The translations under genes and the position numbers were made by a program. Below are positions 42,093 through 52,708 of a stretch of 64,000 bases of DNA, one piece after another. The notes below the pieces were generated by a model that ran no database searches, was not told the origin of the DNA, and saw nothing but the letters and a program-made list of their open reading frames with translations. How positions within the stretch are numbered: the stretch's first letter is position 1; every line of letters begins with the position of its first letter. This DNA is from Crataegus laevigata (lineage: Eukaryota > Streptophyta > Magnoliopsida > Rosales > Rosaceae): contig OY756945.1 in the NCBI GenBank assembly GCA_963580275.1, positions 6,827,501-6,891,500 of the forward strand, given 5' to 3'.

Positions 42093-43231
42093 AAGGGTAA
42101 ATTACAAAAAACTGCCTCAACTATTGGGTTGTTAACAGTTTCATACCTCATCTTTAAAAATTTCAATGTCATACATTTGCTTACGAATTTGTTGCAATAT
42201 CATACCTTCCGTCAGTTCCTCAGTTAAATGCTGACGTGGTATGAGGCGGGGTCCACTTTTTATTAAAACATTAATAAAATATTGTTAAAAACTTTAAAAA
42301 AATATTAATTAAATATTAACTAAATATTAAAATTAAAAAATTAAAAAAAAATCAAACTAAACCTAGTTCGTTCCCCCCCCCCCCCACCCCCCAAAAAATC
42401 CAACCCCCTGCAACCCAGAAGAAGAAGAAGAAGAAGGAGGAAGAAGAAGAAGAAGAAGGAGGAGGCGAAGGAGGAAGAAGAAGAAGGAAAGAAAAAAAAA
42501 AGGACCCGAACCCTCTGCAACCCAGAAGAAGAAGGAAGAAGAAGAAGAAGGAGGAGGAGAATGAGGAAGAAGAATAAGAAAAAAAGAAAAAAAAGAGAGG
42601 ACCTGAACCCATGAGAATAAGAAGAAGAAGAAGAAAAAAAAAAAAAAAAAGAAGAAGAAGAAGAAGGAAGACGAATGAAGAAGAAAGATGAGCAAAAGGA
42701 GAAGGAGGAAGAAGAAGAGAAAAAAAAAGGACCCGAACCCAGAAGAAGAAGAAGAAGAAAAAAAAAAGGGACCCAAACCCAAAAGAAGAAGAAGAAGGAA
42801 GAAGAAGGAGGAAGAAGAAGAAGAAGAAAGAAAAAAAAAGGGACTCGAACCCAGAAGAAGAAGAAGAAGAAGAAGGATTAGGAGAATGAGGAAGAAAAAG
42901 AAGAAGAAAAAAAAATGGGGACCCGAACCCCCTGCAACCCAGAAGAAGAAGAAGAAGAAGAAGAAGAAGAAGAAAAAATTAATTTTTTAATATTTAGTTA
43001 ATATTTAATTAATATTTTTAATATTTTTAAAGTTTTTAATAATTTTTTAATAAAAAGTTGACCCCACCTCATGCCACGTCTGCATTTAACTGAGGAACTG
43101 ACAGAAGACTGGCGGAAGGTATGACATTGCAACAAATTCGTAAGCAAATGTATGACATTGAAACTTTTTAAATATGAGGTATGAAACTGTTAACGACCTA
43201 ATAGTTGAGGTAGTTTTTTTGTAATTTACCC
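42093..43231. mobile_element. MULE-derived MITE, 1,139 bp, packed with GAA repeats
   Basis: TIRs of about 255 bp start GGGTAAATTACAAAAAACT; the left arm is 42093-42348 and the right arm 42976-43231. The first ~33 bp are nearly the same as the termini of the MULE at 45769-51246, so that family could mobilise it. The flanks are A-rich and the TSD is unclear. The interior has no transposase. Confidence 0.82.
42400..42975 (+). repeat. GAA-rich minisatellite with GGACCCGAACCC spacers
   Basis: Runs of (GAA)n/(GAAGGA)n about 60-90 bp long are separated by six or so copies of GGACCCGAACCC, some followed by CCTGCAACCCAGAAG. Both strands are therefore open in several frames and give Lys/Glu-rich or Ser/Phe-rich strings; these are not genes. 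Confidence 0.85.
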
Positions 43232-43418
43232 AAAAAAAATCATCTAGGCTGGTCTAGACACTAGACCGCTATCCACTGAGAAATTTTCTAGTGTGCCCAA
43301 AACGCGAACACATACGTCATATGTCATTATACAAGTAGATTATTATCATTGATATCTTATGACTCAAGCATAAGAAGAAGTATTAATAAATATACGCATA
43401 TTACGGCATAAGTACATT

Positions 43419-45768
43419 CACTAGTACAAAAACATGTTTGCTCGCACAGCAAATTTCGTCGTGCAAAGTATGTTTGCGCAACACTAAACAGAAAATGTCG
43501 CACAAACGGCCTTTGCGCAACGGCACTTGTCCGACGCCGGTCTTCGTCGCGCAAAGTGTCGTTGCGCAAAGGCCATTTGCGAGACGTTTTCTGCGTTGTG
43601 CAAGATTTTGGTGCCAAACCAAGATGCTTTATCGTTTTTTTCCCAACTTTGCACGACGTAGGTGCATCTATGTCACACAAAACAACTTTGAGTGACCTAG
43701 GTGCACCTGCGTCGCGCAAAGTTTTTTTTTCTTTCTTTCTTTCTTTTCCTTTTGCTTTTCTTTTGGGGTTCTTGCATTGTCTTTTTCTTTTGTGGTATCC
43801 ACTTGTGTAAATGTTTAAATTGACAATTGCATTAGTTCATTGTATTCATATACGATCAAGGAGTGTAGCTGTAAAAAAATCATCAAAATCGGAGTTAAAA
43901 CCACCGTTAAATCGTGATTTTTCGTTTATAACCGTAGAAAAGTTTTGTTCCGTTACTTGATCTCTAAATGTTTGTTTGTTGCGATTTTTCGCATATGCGA
44001 TCTCGAATTATGTACAAACAAGTTTGACGGTTGGATCATCTAAACTAGTTTCATATAATGCGTATCTCATCAAGACAATAGATTCACTAACACTTGGAGT
44101 TTATTTATACTTTCATTAAGTATAATATAAGATTTTATGGTACCCACTTGTGTAAATGTTTTTAATTGATGATCGAATTAGTGCATAAGCAAAGAAAAAA
44201 AAAACTTTGCGCGACGTAGGTGTACTTGCGTCGCGCAAAGCTGTTTTGCAAGATGTAGGTTTTCGTCGCGCAAAGTTTTTTTTTTTCTTTTGCTTTTTTT
44301 TTTGGGGTTCTTGCATTGCCTTTTTCTTTTATGGTATCCACTTGTGTAAATGTTTTAAATTGACGATCAAATTAGTCCATTGTATGCATATAGGGTTAAG
44401 GAGTGTAGCTATAAAAAATCATAAAAATCCAAGTTAAAATAACCGTTAAATCGTGATTTTTCATTTATCGCCGTAAAAAAGGTTTGTCCCATTACTTGAT
44501 ATCTGAATGTTTGTTTTTTGTGATTTTTGGCGTATGCGATCTCAAAACATATACAAACAAGTTTGAATGTTGGATCGTTGAAACTAGTTTCGTACAATGC
44601 GTTTCCCATCAAAACGATAGATTTACTAACCCTTAGAGTTTATTTATACTTTCATTAAGTATAACATAAGATTTTGTGGTATTCGTTAGTGTAAATATTT
44701 TAAATTGACGATATAATTAGTTCATTGTATTCATATTGAATCAAGGAGTGTAGCTATAAAAAAATCATCAAAATTGGAGTTAAAATAATCGTTAAATTGT
44801 GATTTTTCGTTTATAACCACCAAAAAGGTTTGTCCCGTTACTTGATCTCTGAATGTTTGTTTTTTTACCATTTTTGGCGTATGCGATCTCAAAGTATATA
44901 CAAACAAGTTTGACGGTTGGATCGTTGAAATTAGTTTTGTAGAATGCGTATCTCATCGAAACTATAGATTCACTAACATTTAGAGTTTATTTATACTTTC
45001 ATTAAGTATAACATAAGATTTTGTGGTATCGGTTAGTGTAAATATTTTAAATTGACTATCGAATTAGTTCATTGTATTCATATTGGATCAAGAAGTGTAG
45101 CTGTAAAAAATCATCAAAATCGGAGTTAAAATAGCCGATAAATCGTGATTTTTCGTTTATAACCGTCAAAAAGGTTTGTCCTGTTACTTGATATTTGAAT
45201 GTTTGTTTTTTGTTATTTTTGGCGTACGTGATCTCGAAGTATATATAAACAAGTTTGACGGTTTGATCGTTGAAACTAGTTTCGTACAATGCGTATCCCA
45301 TTAAAACAACAGATTCACTAACACTCGGAGTTTATTTATACTTTCATTAAGTATAACATTTGATTCATTGCATTCATATAGGGTCAAAGAGTATAGTTGT
45401 AAAAAATCATCAAAATCGGAGTTAAAATAACCGTTAAATCGTGATTTTTCGTTTATAATCGTCATAAAGGTTTGTTCCATTACTTGATCTTTGAATGTTT
45501 GTTTGTTATTTTTTTCGATTTTTGGTGTACGCGATCACGAAAATATATAAACAAGCTTGACGGTTGGATCGTTGAAATTAATTTCTTACAATGCGTATCC
45601 CATCAAGTTCAATGGTATATATATTTATTAAGTAGCTTTAAATTTATTATTGTAGTTCGGATCGGGTTTTTGTTAGAAAAATACATTATTGTGGATTTTA
45701 TGTAAAAAAATTTAAATTTGAAGGAAGTAAAATCATATTTTCAATAAATTTTATATACATTTTTTTAA
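43419..45768. mobile_element. CACTA-like transposon, left part
   Basis: It starts CACTAGTACAAAAA, followed by many GCGCAAAG / CGTCGCGCAAAG subterminal motifs (43430-43720 and 44200-44270), as in CACTA (En/Spm) elements. The same motif type recurs at 51275-51330 (TTGCGCACTTTGCGCC, TTGCGTCGCGCAAG), just past the MULE, so the element probably continues there and was split by the MULE. No matching terminal TAGTG was located and no transposase is present. Confidence 0.5.
43793..45615. repeat. Tandem array of about 345-bp units
   Basis: Units begin with a GGTATCCACTTGTGTAAAT-like phrase at 43793, 44330, 44678 and 45024, and a fifth partial unit starts at about 45356. Each carries TTAAATCGTGATTTTTCGTT, CTTGATCTCTGAATGTTTGT and TTGACGGTTGGATCGTTGAA. 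A copy of the GCGCAAAG block with (T)n and TTTTGGGGTTCTTGCATTG sits between the first two units, giving a higher-order repeat. Confidence 0.85.
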
Positions 45769-46497
45769 GGGTAAATTACAAAAAACTACCTCAACTATTG
45801 GTGTCACGACACTTTCATACCTCATCTTTAAAACGTGACAATGTCATACCTCATCTTTCGAATTTGGTCCAATGTTATACCTCCGTTAGCTTGGCCGTGA
45901 ATTTGTCAGTTAAGTGCTGATGTGGCTTAACCCGGGGCCCAGTTCGTCGCCCAGATGGATCCCACGTGGCACCACACCCAATGTTTTCCCGCCAAATGGC
46001 ATCCACGTCAGAAAACATTTTTTTTTTTTTTGGTAATTTGAATTTCAAATTTTTTTTTTCCCGCAAAAAAAAAAGTGATATGTACCATTTTAAGCACAGA
46101 TTATCATCATTGACCTCAAATTTGAAAAATCTCACCCAAAAATAATGATATAACCACAACAAAACAAGTGTATTCAAGCACAAACTACTCAATCATTTGC
46201 AAGAAAAATATGAAATAGATCAAATTAAGCATAAAACCTGCTTAATTATGCAGAAATTGTTAAATCTGTTAAAAACACTAACAGAATTCACCTAGCATCT
46301 CCAACCAACATTACAAAAGAGTGGAATTCATAAAAACCTGCTACATCATCCATTCAATTCACAAAAGACCTATTAGATGCATAAAACATGTTCGAACTTC
46401 ACAATTCATTCACAAAAAACAGCCATCTGTGCAAAAAAAGTGGCTGGATTGGTTGGTATTTCTGTGCTTGGTGCCTTTGGACGATTCAGTTAGTGGA

Positions 46498-49400
46498 TTA
46501 CTTGGTCTTTCTCTGCTTGGTGCTTCTAGGCGATTCAGCTATTGATTGTGATGCCTAAATCCAAAGTTCATTTAGAGACCAAGCAAGCTTTTTAACTAAA
46601 TCCAAATGTTTTACAACTAAGGAAATGGTTAAGTTTTCACCTTTGTTTTCCTTGTCCTCTTCCTTGTTTTAGGTGCAGTTTGTCCTTGAGCGGATGTGGA
46701 TGCCTACAAGCAAGTAAACATAGCCGAATCGATATCAAACAGAAGAAAGATCAAAGATCACAACACATAACAAAAACATTCACTAAATCCAATCACATCT
46801 ACTCATCTATTCAGAAACACATAATAACATCAACTCATCCATTTCACAGATCCCAGATCAAACCAAGTAATGCCATGTTAGAAAATGTTACCTGTTTGTC
46901 CGTTGGAGGAAGATGTCTATGATGGGTTCTTGCATTATGACCTTCCTTTTTGCATATGGCACATTTCAAAGTGTCTTGCCCTTTCCTTCCTAGCTTAAGT
47001 GGCTGAGGAGGACCTTGAGGATCATCGGTTGGGTTTGAGGGAGTTTGTTCACCTTCATTGTCCCTCTCAGCAGTGTCCTTGTTTCTCTTCTTCCTCGGCC
47101 TTCCAGGTTGCCTTGTATATGTAGGAGGCAATATTGGTGGGTTATCAGTTTCCTCCCACAAAGACATCCCATTCATCGGCATTACTAAATGAGAATACAC
47201 CTCCATGTACCGCGCCTTCAAATAATAAGGATCGACATAGTCCTTCGGGCTTTCTCTCTTGAAATTTATGGCCGCTATTGCATGGTTGCATAGGATTCCT
47301 ATCAAGGCATACTTTCTGCAAGAACAGGTCCTCTCAACAAAGTCAACCACATATTGCTCCCCCCTCCAGCATCAACTTGAAATTTAGCGCCCCCTGACCA
47401 CTGTGCAATGCACCTGCCACTTTGACTTTTGGCTTCCTCCAACTTCTTGTTGATTTTAGGACAGAGATCCCCAACTTTGTTCACCATTATATCTCTTCTC
47501 ATCTGAATTCTCTTCATCAACAGTGTATGAATAAGGAGCAGCATGGTCACAATCGGTTTTTATCTCGCCCCAAGTATGACAGCATTGAAACTTTCACAGA
47601 GATTGTTCAGCAACATGTCACACTTGGGATGTGTTTCAAAATGGGACTTGCTCCAATGATGTGGAGGTTTCTTCACCAACCAATCGTAGGCCTTTTCATC
47701 GAGCTTCTTCATATCTTCCATTGCTTTTTTGAAGTAGGGAACTGTTGTTGTTCTGGCTACTGACCACAAAGCATCCTTCAATGTTTTCCCTTTGAACAGA
47801 TTTCTAAAGTTGGTATACAAATGTCTCACACAAAATCTGTGGTGGGAATGAGGGAGGACTTTTTGGAAGGCCAGAATTAACCCCTTTTGCTGATCACTGA
47901 TAAATGTCCATCCTCCTTGATTAACAATCCCAACATCAACGGCCAATAATTCTAAGAACCAAATCCAACTAGACTTATTCTCCATTTCTACAACTGCATA
48001 CGCTATAACCCATGTTTCATCATTTGGGTCAATGCCAACAGCACAAAGTAGCTGACCTCCATATACACTCTTTAAATGACACCCATCTACTCCTATCAAT
48101 GGTCTGCACCCTGACTTAAACCCCTCTTTGCAAGCCCCCAAGCACACATATATCCTTTAGAACCTCCCATTATCCAACTTCACCTTCACTGTGCTTCTAG
48201 GGTTAGTCTTCTTCACTTCCTCAGCAAAGTCCCACAACTTTGTGTACTGCTCTGCATGTTTTCCCTCAATGACCTTTAAAGCCCTATCTAAAGCCCTGTA
48301 AGCCTTTCTCTTTGAACAACCGTGATTCCACTATGATTCGACAGTTGCCAAAAAGAATTCCACGGGCCATGTAGGATTCAGTTTTATCTTATCCATGTAC
48401 AAATCAGTAAGCAAAAGGGACTTCATGTTCTTGTTTGCCCAAGTTCTCCTACATGTGTGTTCATCAACTATGGTCTTGATCTGTATGTTGTTCGAACCAT
48501 ACATTTTTCCAGCACAACACTTCTAAGGACACCCTTCTGCACACTTTGCTATGACTTTCAATTTCTCATTCCTAGGAAAATGGATTTCTCCATATCCATT
48601 CACTAGGGAGTACATGATGACAGCTCGCTTGAATTGCACATGATCCCTGAAAACAAGCCCGAGTGTAAGAGTGGGATTCTTCATGTCTGTTTTCTCATTG
48701 AACTCTGGAAATCGCTCATGTTTTTTGCCTCCTTCATCATCCGAAGAGTGTACACTGTCAAGAGCATCAGAGTTATAGTCTGCTTCATCAACCACATTTT
48801 GTTCCACATTTGCAGTTTCAAATTCTTCTTCCCTTTGCTCTTCTTCCCTTTGCTCAGATTGCCTTGCACTTCTTTGCTTAGAATCCCTTTCATCTGCTTC
48901 CTCAGAGTTCCTTTTTTTTCTATGCTTAGATTGCCTTTCTTTCACAATACCATCAAACTTGGAAAACACCGGGTTATCAGCATCACTCCCATATTCACTC
49001 TCTTCAAAGTGACTATCACCCTCTTCAGCAGCTTCTTCATTTTCTTCTTCAACATTCCCCTCCAAACTAATAGGTACATCAAAGAATACTTCATTCTCTT
49101 CGCCAGCATCCCCCTCTCCTACATCCCACTCTCCTACCTCAGTATACTTCTCTCCCACATCCCCATCTCCTACCTCAGTATCCCCTTCTCCTACATCCCT
49201 CTCTCCTACCTCAGTATCCCCTTCTGCTACCTCAGCCACATATTTCCCCTTACTATCTTTCTGACAATTCGCAGAATCAGCATTGATCTCTCCTACCTTA
49301 GTCACACATGTTTGCACTACTTGAGATGTGCAACCATCATCCACTTCTGGCCCTTCAATAGCTAGCAAGCCCTTATTTCCTATTGGTTTAATTGGTGTTG

Positions 49401-49800
49401 GCCCAACATCCCCCTCTGAACTGCTCATCTCCTCAATAACCACTTTACTTGGACCTGTGACTTCTATGGACTTCAGAAACTGTTGCTCTTGGGTTATGGC
49501 TTCTTCTGTCGTCAATTCTTCGATGTACATCTCAATCACTTTATCTTCTGGAACAAAATTGCACATCGACTGAACAGCGGAAACACTTTGAATCAGCTTC
49601 AAACCATTGGAAGAGTCCATGTTGGGAATCTTGAAATAATAGTTCATGAATCGTTCACTGTATCCAAGTGCCTCCACCATATCATCTATCACCGTTAGTG
49701 CCATGAGATCTTTATCACAGCTATCTATATATGTCACTTTTCCCCCAACGTACATGTCATTACTTATCTCCCCACCATGATGCATTTCAATAGAGAACAA
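46498..49800 (-). pseudogene. mudrA: mudrA-type MULE transposase, disrupted
   Basis: Exon 1 runs from the ATG at 49800 to a GT donor after 46892. Exon 2 (46641-46703, ASTSAQGQTAPKTRKRTRK) and exon 3 (46498-46554, ending in TAA) restore a basic C-terminus. Domains in order: an N-terminal PB1-like region, an acidic tandem repeat (VGERDVGEGDTEVGDGDVG, about 49090-49220), the MuDR DNA-binding domain (LGLVFRDHVQFKRAVIMYS), the DDE transposase core (LIGVDGCHLKS, FISDQQKGL, 47560-48147), a SWIM zinc finger (CSCRKY...CNHA, about 47300) and a CCHH knuckle (CAICKKEGHNARTH). Disruptions: stop codons at 48523, about 48333 and 48160, a stop after ILGAR at 47560, and a frameshift near 47350. Normally the protein acts in the nucleus to cut and paste MULEs. 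Confidence 0.88.
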
Positions 49801-50102
49801 TTCTGGAAAAACTGAAATTCAGAAAAACAAACCCTAATTAAAAGCCAACAACAAAAACCATTGTATATGCAACTTTTTGCATTTTAAAAGCCAACAACAA
49901 AAACCAATGCACACCATTCTATATGCAAACAGCCAAAGCACATTAACCATTTCCAGCAACAAACCACAATAAACCACCTTATCTTCACAACAATAAATAA
50001 AGCAACAAACCCATTTTTTAACAACTCAGTAACCGTTTGAAATTACGAAAGTATAAACCACATTTTCAAACAAGAATAAACAATGCTAGAAGAATAAACA
50101 AA

Positions 50103-50545
50103 ACCCACATTCAACCGTTTCCAACACCCCAAGAACCATTTCGAATTAAGAAAGCATAAACCCTAAACCCTAAACCCTAAACAAGAATAAACAAAACCCA
50201 CATTCAACCCATTCCAACACCCCAAGAACCATTTCGAATTAAGAAAGCATAAACCCTAAACCCTAAACAAGAATAAACAAAACCCACATTCAACCCATTC
50301 CAACAACCCAGGAACCATTTCGAATTAACAAAGCATAAACCCTAAACCCTAAACAAGAATAAACAAAACCCACATTCCACCCATTCCAACAGCCCAGGAA
50401 CCATTTCGAATTAACAAAGCATAAATCCACCTTTTCAAACAAGAATAAACAATGCCCAGAAACCATTTCAAATAATCCACATTTTCAAACAAGAATAAAC
50501 AATGCCCATAAACCATTTCAAATTAACAAAGAATAAACCCACATT
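50103..50545. repeat. Tandem repeat of about 86 bp with telomere-like CCCTAAA runs
   Basis: Units start ACCCACATTC at 50103, 50196, 50282 and 50368, with a degraded continuation to about 50545. Each contains AACCATTTCGAATTAA and AAGCATAAACCCTAAACCC, and the first unit has one extra CCCTAAA. They lie between the MULE right TIR and the mudrA start, i.e. in the transposase promoter or leader. Confidence 0.85.
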
Positions 50546-50862
50546 CAACCCATTCCAAAAAATAAGTCCACTATACATTTGGAATCATCAAAAGCACAAA
50601 AAACTTACAATAGGTAGGCGTCGTTTCGTCGGGATCCTTGCGCACGTACCACCCCATGGCGAATCCTTCGATTTTTCTTCGAAGCCAATGGAACCCAGAT
50701 GAAACCCCCTTCCAACACCAACGAAGTCAGTGAAGCGATTCGACGGGATTATTTGGGTTTTTCGCTGAATATCTAGTCTGATTGTTCGAGATTTGGAGCC
50801 GCGAAAACTAGGATTAGGGTTCTTGTTTTTTTTCAGGAATTGGGAAAGGGTTGGGTATCGTG

Positions 50863-50881
50863 GGGGGGGGGGGGGGGGGGG
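50863..50881. repeat. Poly-G run
   Basis: About 19 consecutive G near the right TIR of the MULE; the length may be affected by sequencing. Confidence 0.8.
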
Positions 50882-51499
50882 AGGGAACCAGGCACACTTA
50901 ACAACGTTCTAAAATTTTTAAATTTTTTTATTTTAAAATAATTTTTTATTTTAATGGAATATCCACGTGTCGTCCTATGAGTGGTGCAACGTGTATTAGG
51001 ATTCTGACGTGGATGCCATTTGGCGGGAAAACATTGGGTGTGGTGCCACGTGGGATCCATCTGGGCGAGGAACTGGGCCCCGGGTTAAGCCACATCAGCA
51101 CTTAACGGACAAATTCACGGCCAAGCTAACAGAGGTATAACATTGGACCAAATTCGAAAGATGAGGTATGACATTGTCACGTTTTAAAGATGAGATATGA
51201 AAGTGTCGTGACACCAATAGTTGAGATAATTTTTTGTCATTTACTCTTTTTTTAAATATAGCTTGCTGCAATAGAGTTGCGCACTTTGCGCCACGTCATA
51301 ATGTATACTTGCGTCGCGCAAGTTCTTAAAATATGGCGGTGCAATTGTAGTTGATATGCGCTTTTTTTTAATTTTCCTAAATTTGGACAAACTTTTCCCC
51401 TACAGCCGGGTCTCTCTTCCCTCTCTCTCACTCTGTCTCTCTCTTCCCTCTCGCCATCTCGCCCTCTCTCTCACTCCGTAGCCTTCCTCCTCGTCCTCT

Positions 51500-51625
51500 T
51501 GACGAGGAAGGTGATGAAGACGCAGTGCAAGACTGAGGAGGTGGAGCCTGGAAAGTTCGTCAGGAAGTGTGAGAAGACCGAGCAGCTTGTCAGCGACTGC
51601 GCCGGCCGGTAAATCCCAATCTCTC
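51500..51625 (+). pseudogene. Captured exon resembling a Mal d 1/Fra a 1-associated protein
   Basis: One frame reads MKTQCKTEEVEPGKFVRKCE then KTEQLVSDCAGR, and reaches a GT donor at GGCCGGTAAAT (about 51608). The motif QCKTEEVEPGKFVRKCEKTE is recalled from the Rosaceae allergen-associated proteins of unknown function. The upstream sequence is CT-rich and leader-like, the downstream part intron-like, and no later exon was recognised. It lies beside the CACTA-like motifs at 51275-51330, so transposon capture is plausible; a decayed gene is the alternative. Confidence 0.45.
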
Positions 51626-52708
51626 TCATTCTCTCTATCGATTTCTCCATTTCCCTAAAACCCAATGGCAAATTGGGAATATTTTATCTAGGGTTTCTGT
51701 GAATTATTGAAAATTGCCTGATGGTGTCACTTTGATTTTGTCATCGTTTTGAAATTGGCCTGTGATGTTTTGATGTTTTGAGAGCTCTGCTTTTCGGGCT
51801 TGTTGATGCCAACTTTACACTCTGAGCCTTTTTTTTAATACATAATTTATGATTTTTTTTTTTTTTTTTGTGTTGATTTGGGTTTTTAAACGAGTCGGTG
51901 ATTGGAAAGGCAACAAATTAGAGTCTCTGATTCGCTTGTTTCGATAGCGTAATTAGTGTTGTACGTTGCCGATAAGAAGATGGGAACTGAGAGTCTGGCA
52001 TTTGCCTTTTACCTGCAAAAGGTTTATGCATTCAGATGTTCCCACATCCAATTTAAAAATTCAAATTAATTGCATTTGTGTAATTTAATTGGGGCTTGGA
52101 AAGGCAGCAAATTAGAGTCTCTGATGTTCTAAATGCAGGGGGGCTTTCAGTGCTGTAGGAAATGTTGTTATCTCAGATGGTACGGACAACACAATATTTA
52201 TGTGAATTGTTAATTTGGGCATTTTTATGCTATTTGTTCCTTGATAAATTGTTTGGGATTAATTTGAACGATGCCCCAAAAACATCAACAAGTATGCGTG
52301 TAGAATTGGTTTAGCAGCTGGTAAAACGTTTTATGCTTGTGTGAAAAAACTTGAACATTAAAAAGTTAAAAAAAAAAAAAATTATATTTTAAATTTTTTT
52401 ATCTTTTAATATTCACGTGAGCCCCATATTAACACGTAACGCCCAGTTATTGTCCTCGTAGATGTCACGTCACCAGTTAACGGCAGATTTAACAGCAACC
52501 TTAACAAATATATGAAAGTGTCCCAAAATTATGACTTTAGGTACCACTGAGATGAAAAAAACTTGATGTACCAAATGTTGAAAATAAAAAAACTTGAGGA
52601 TAATACACTGAGATTAACTCTAATTATTCATACTACTTTGATAAAAGAATAGTGTATATTGAGTTAAATAGAAAATTTTACAGGTTGATGCTTATTTTAT
52701 TTTTTAAT
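51626..52708. other. Intron-like and repeat-like spacer
   Basis: GCAACAAATTAGAGTCTCTGA occurs at about 51910 and, with one change, at about 52105, suggesting a local duplication. From about 52335 to 52625 the sequence resembles the right arm of a MULE-type TIR element (AGTTAACGGCAGATTTAACA, ATGAAAGTGTCCCAAAATTA) without a visible left arm. No gene is supported. Confidence 0.4.

Larger units (their letters stand above)
45769..51246 (-). mobile_element. Mutator-like element (MULE), 5,478 bp, with decayed mudrA
   Basis: TIRs of 245 bp (45769-46013 and 51002-51246) start GGGTAAATTACAAAAAACT and GAGTAAATGACAAAAAATT respectively. The flanking 9-bp TSD TTTTTTTAA is perfect (45760-45768 and 51247-51255). 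Between the TIRs lies a mudrA transposase gene on the minus strand plus a tandem-repeat leader. Structure is complete, but the transposase has stops and frameshifts, so it can probably move only with help. Confidence 0.93.

Noticed and set aside
42352..42990. Long open frames on both strands giving Lys/Glu-rich and Ser/Phe-rich proteins
   Set aside because: They arise from the GAA minisatellite, which lacks stops in several frames; no start context, domain or codon bias supports a gene.
48634..49365. A 243-codon plus-strand frame
   Set aside because: It is antisense to mudrA; the hydrophobic repeats mirror the acidic repeat on the coding strand.
50161..50360. Interstitial telomere sequence from a chromosome fusion
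   Set aside because: The CCCTAAA runs are only two or three units long and part of an 86-bp repeat within a MULE.
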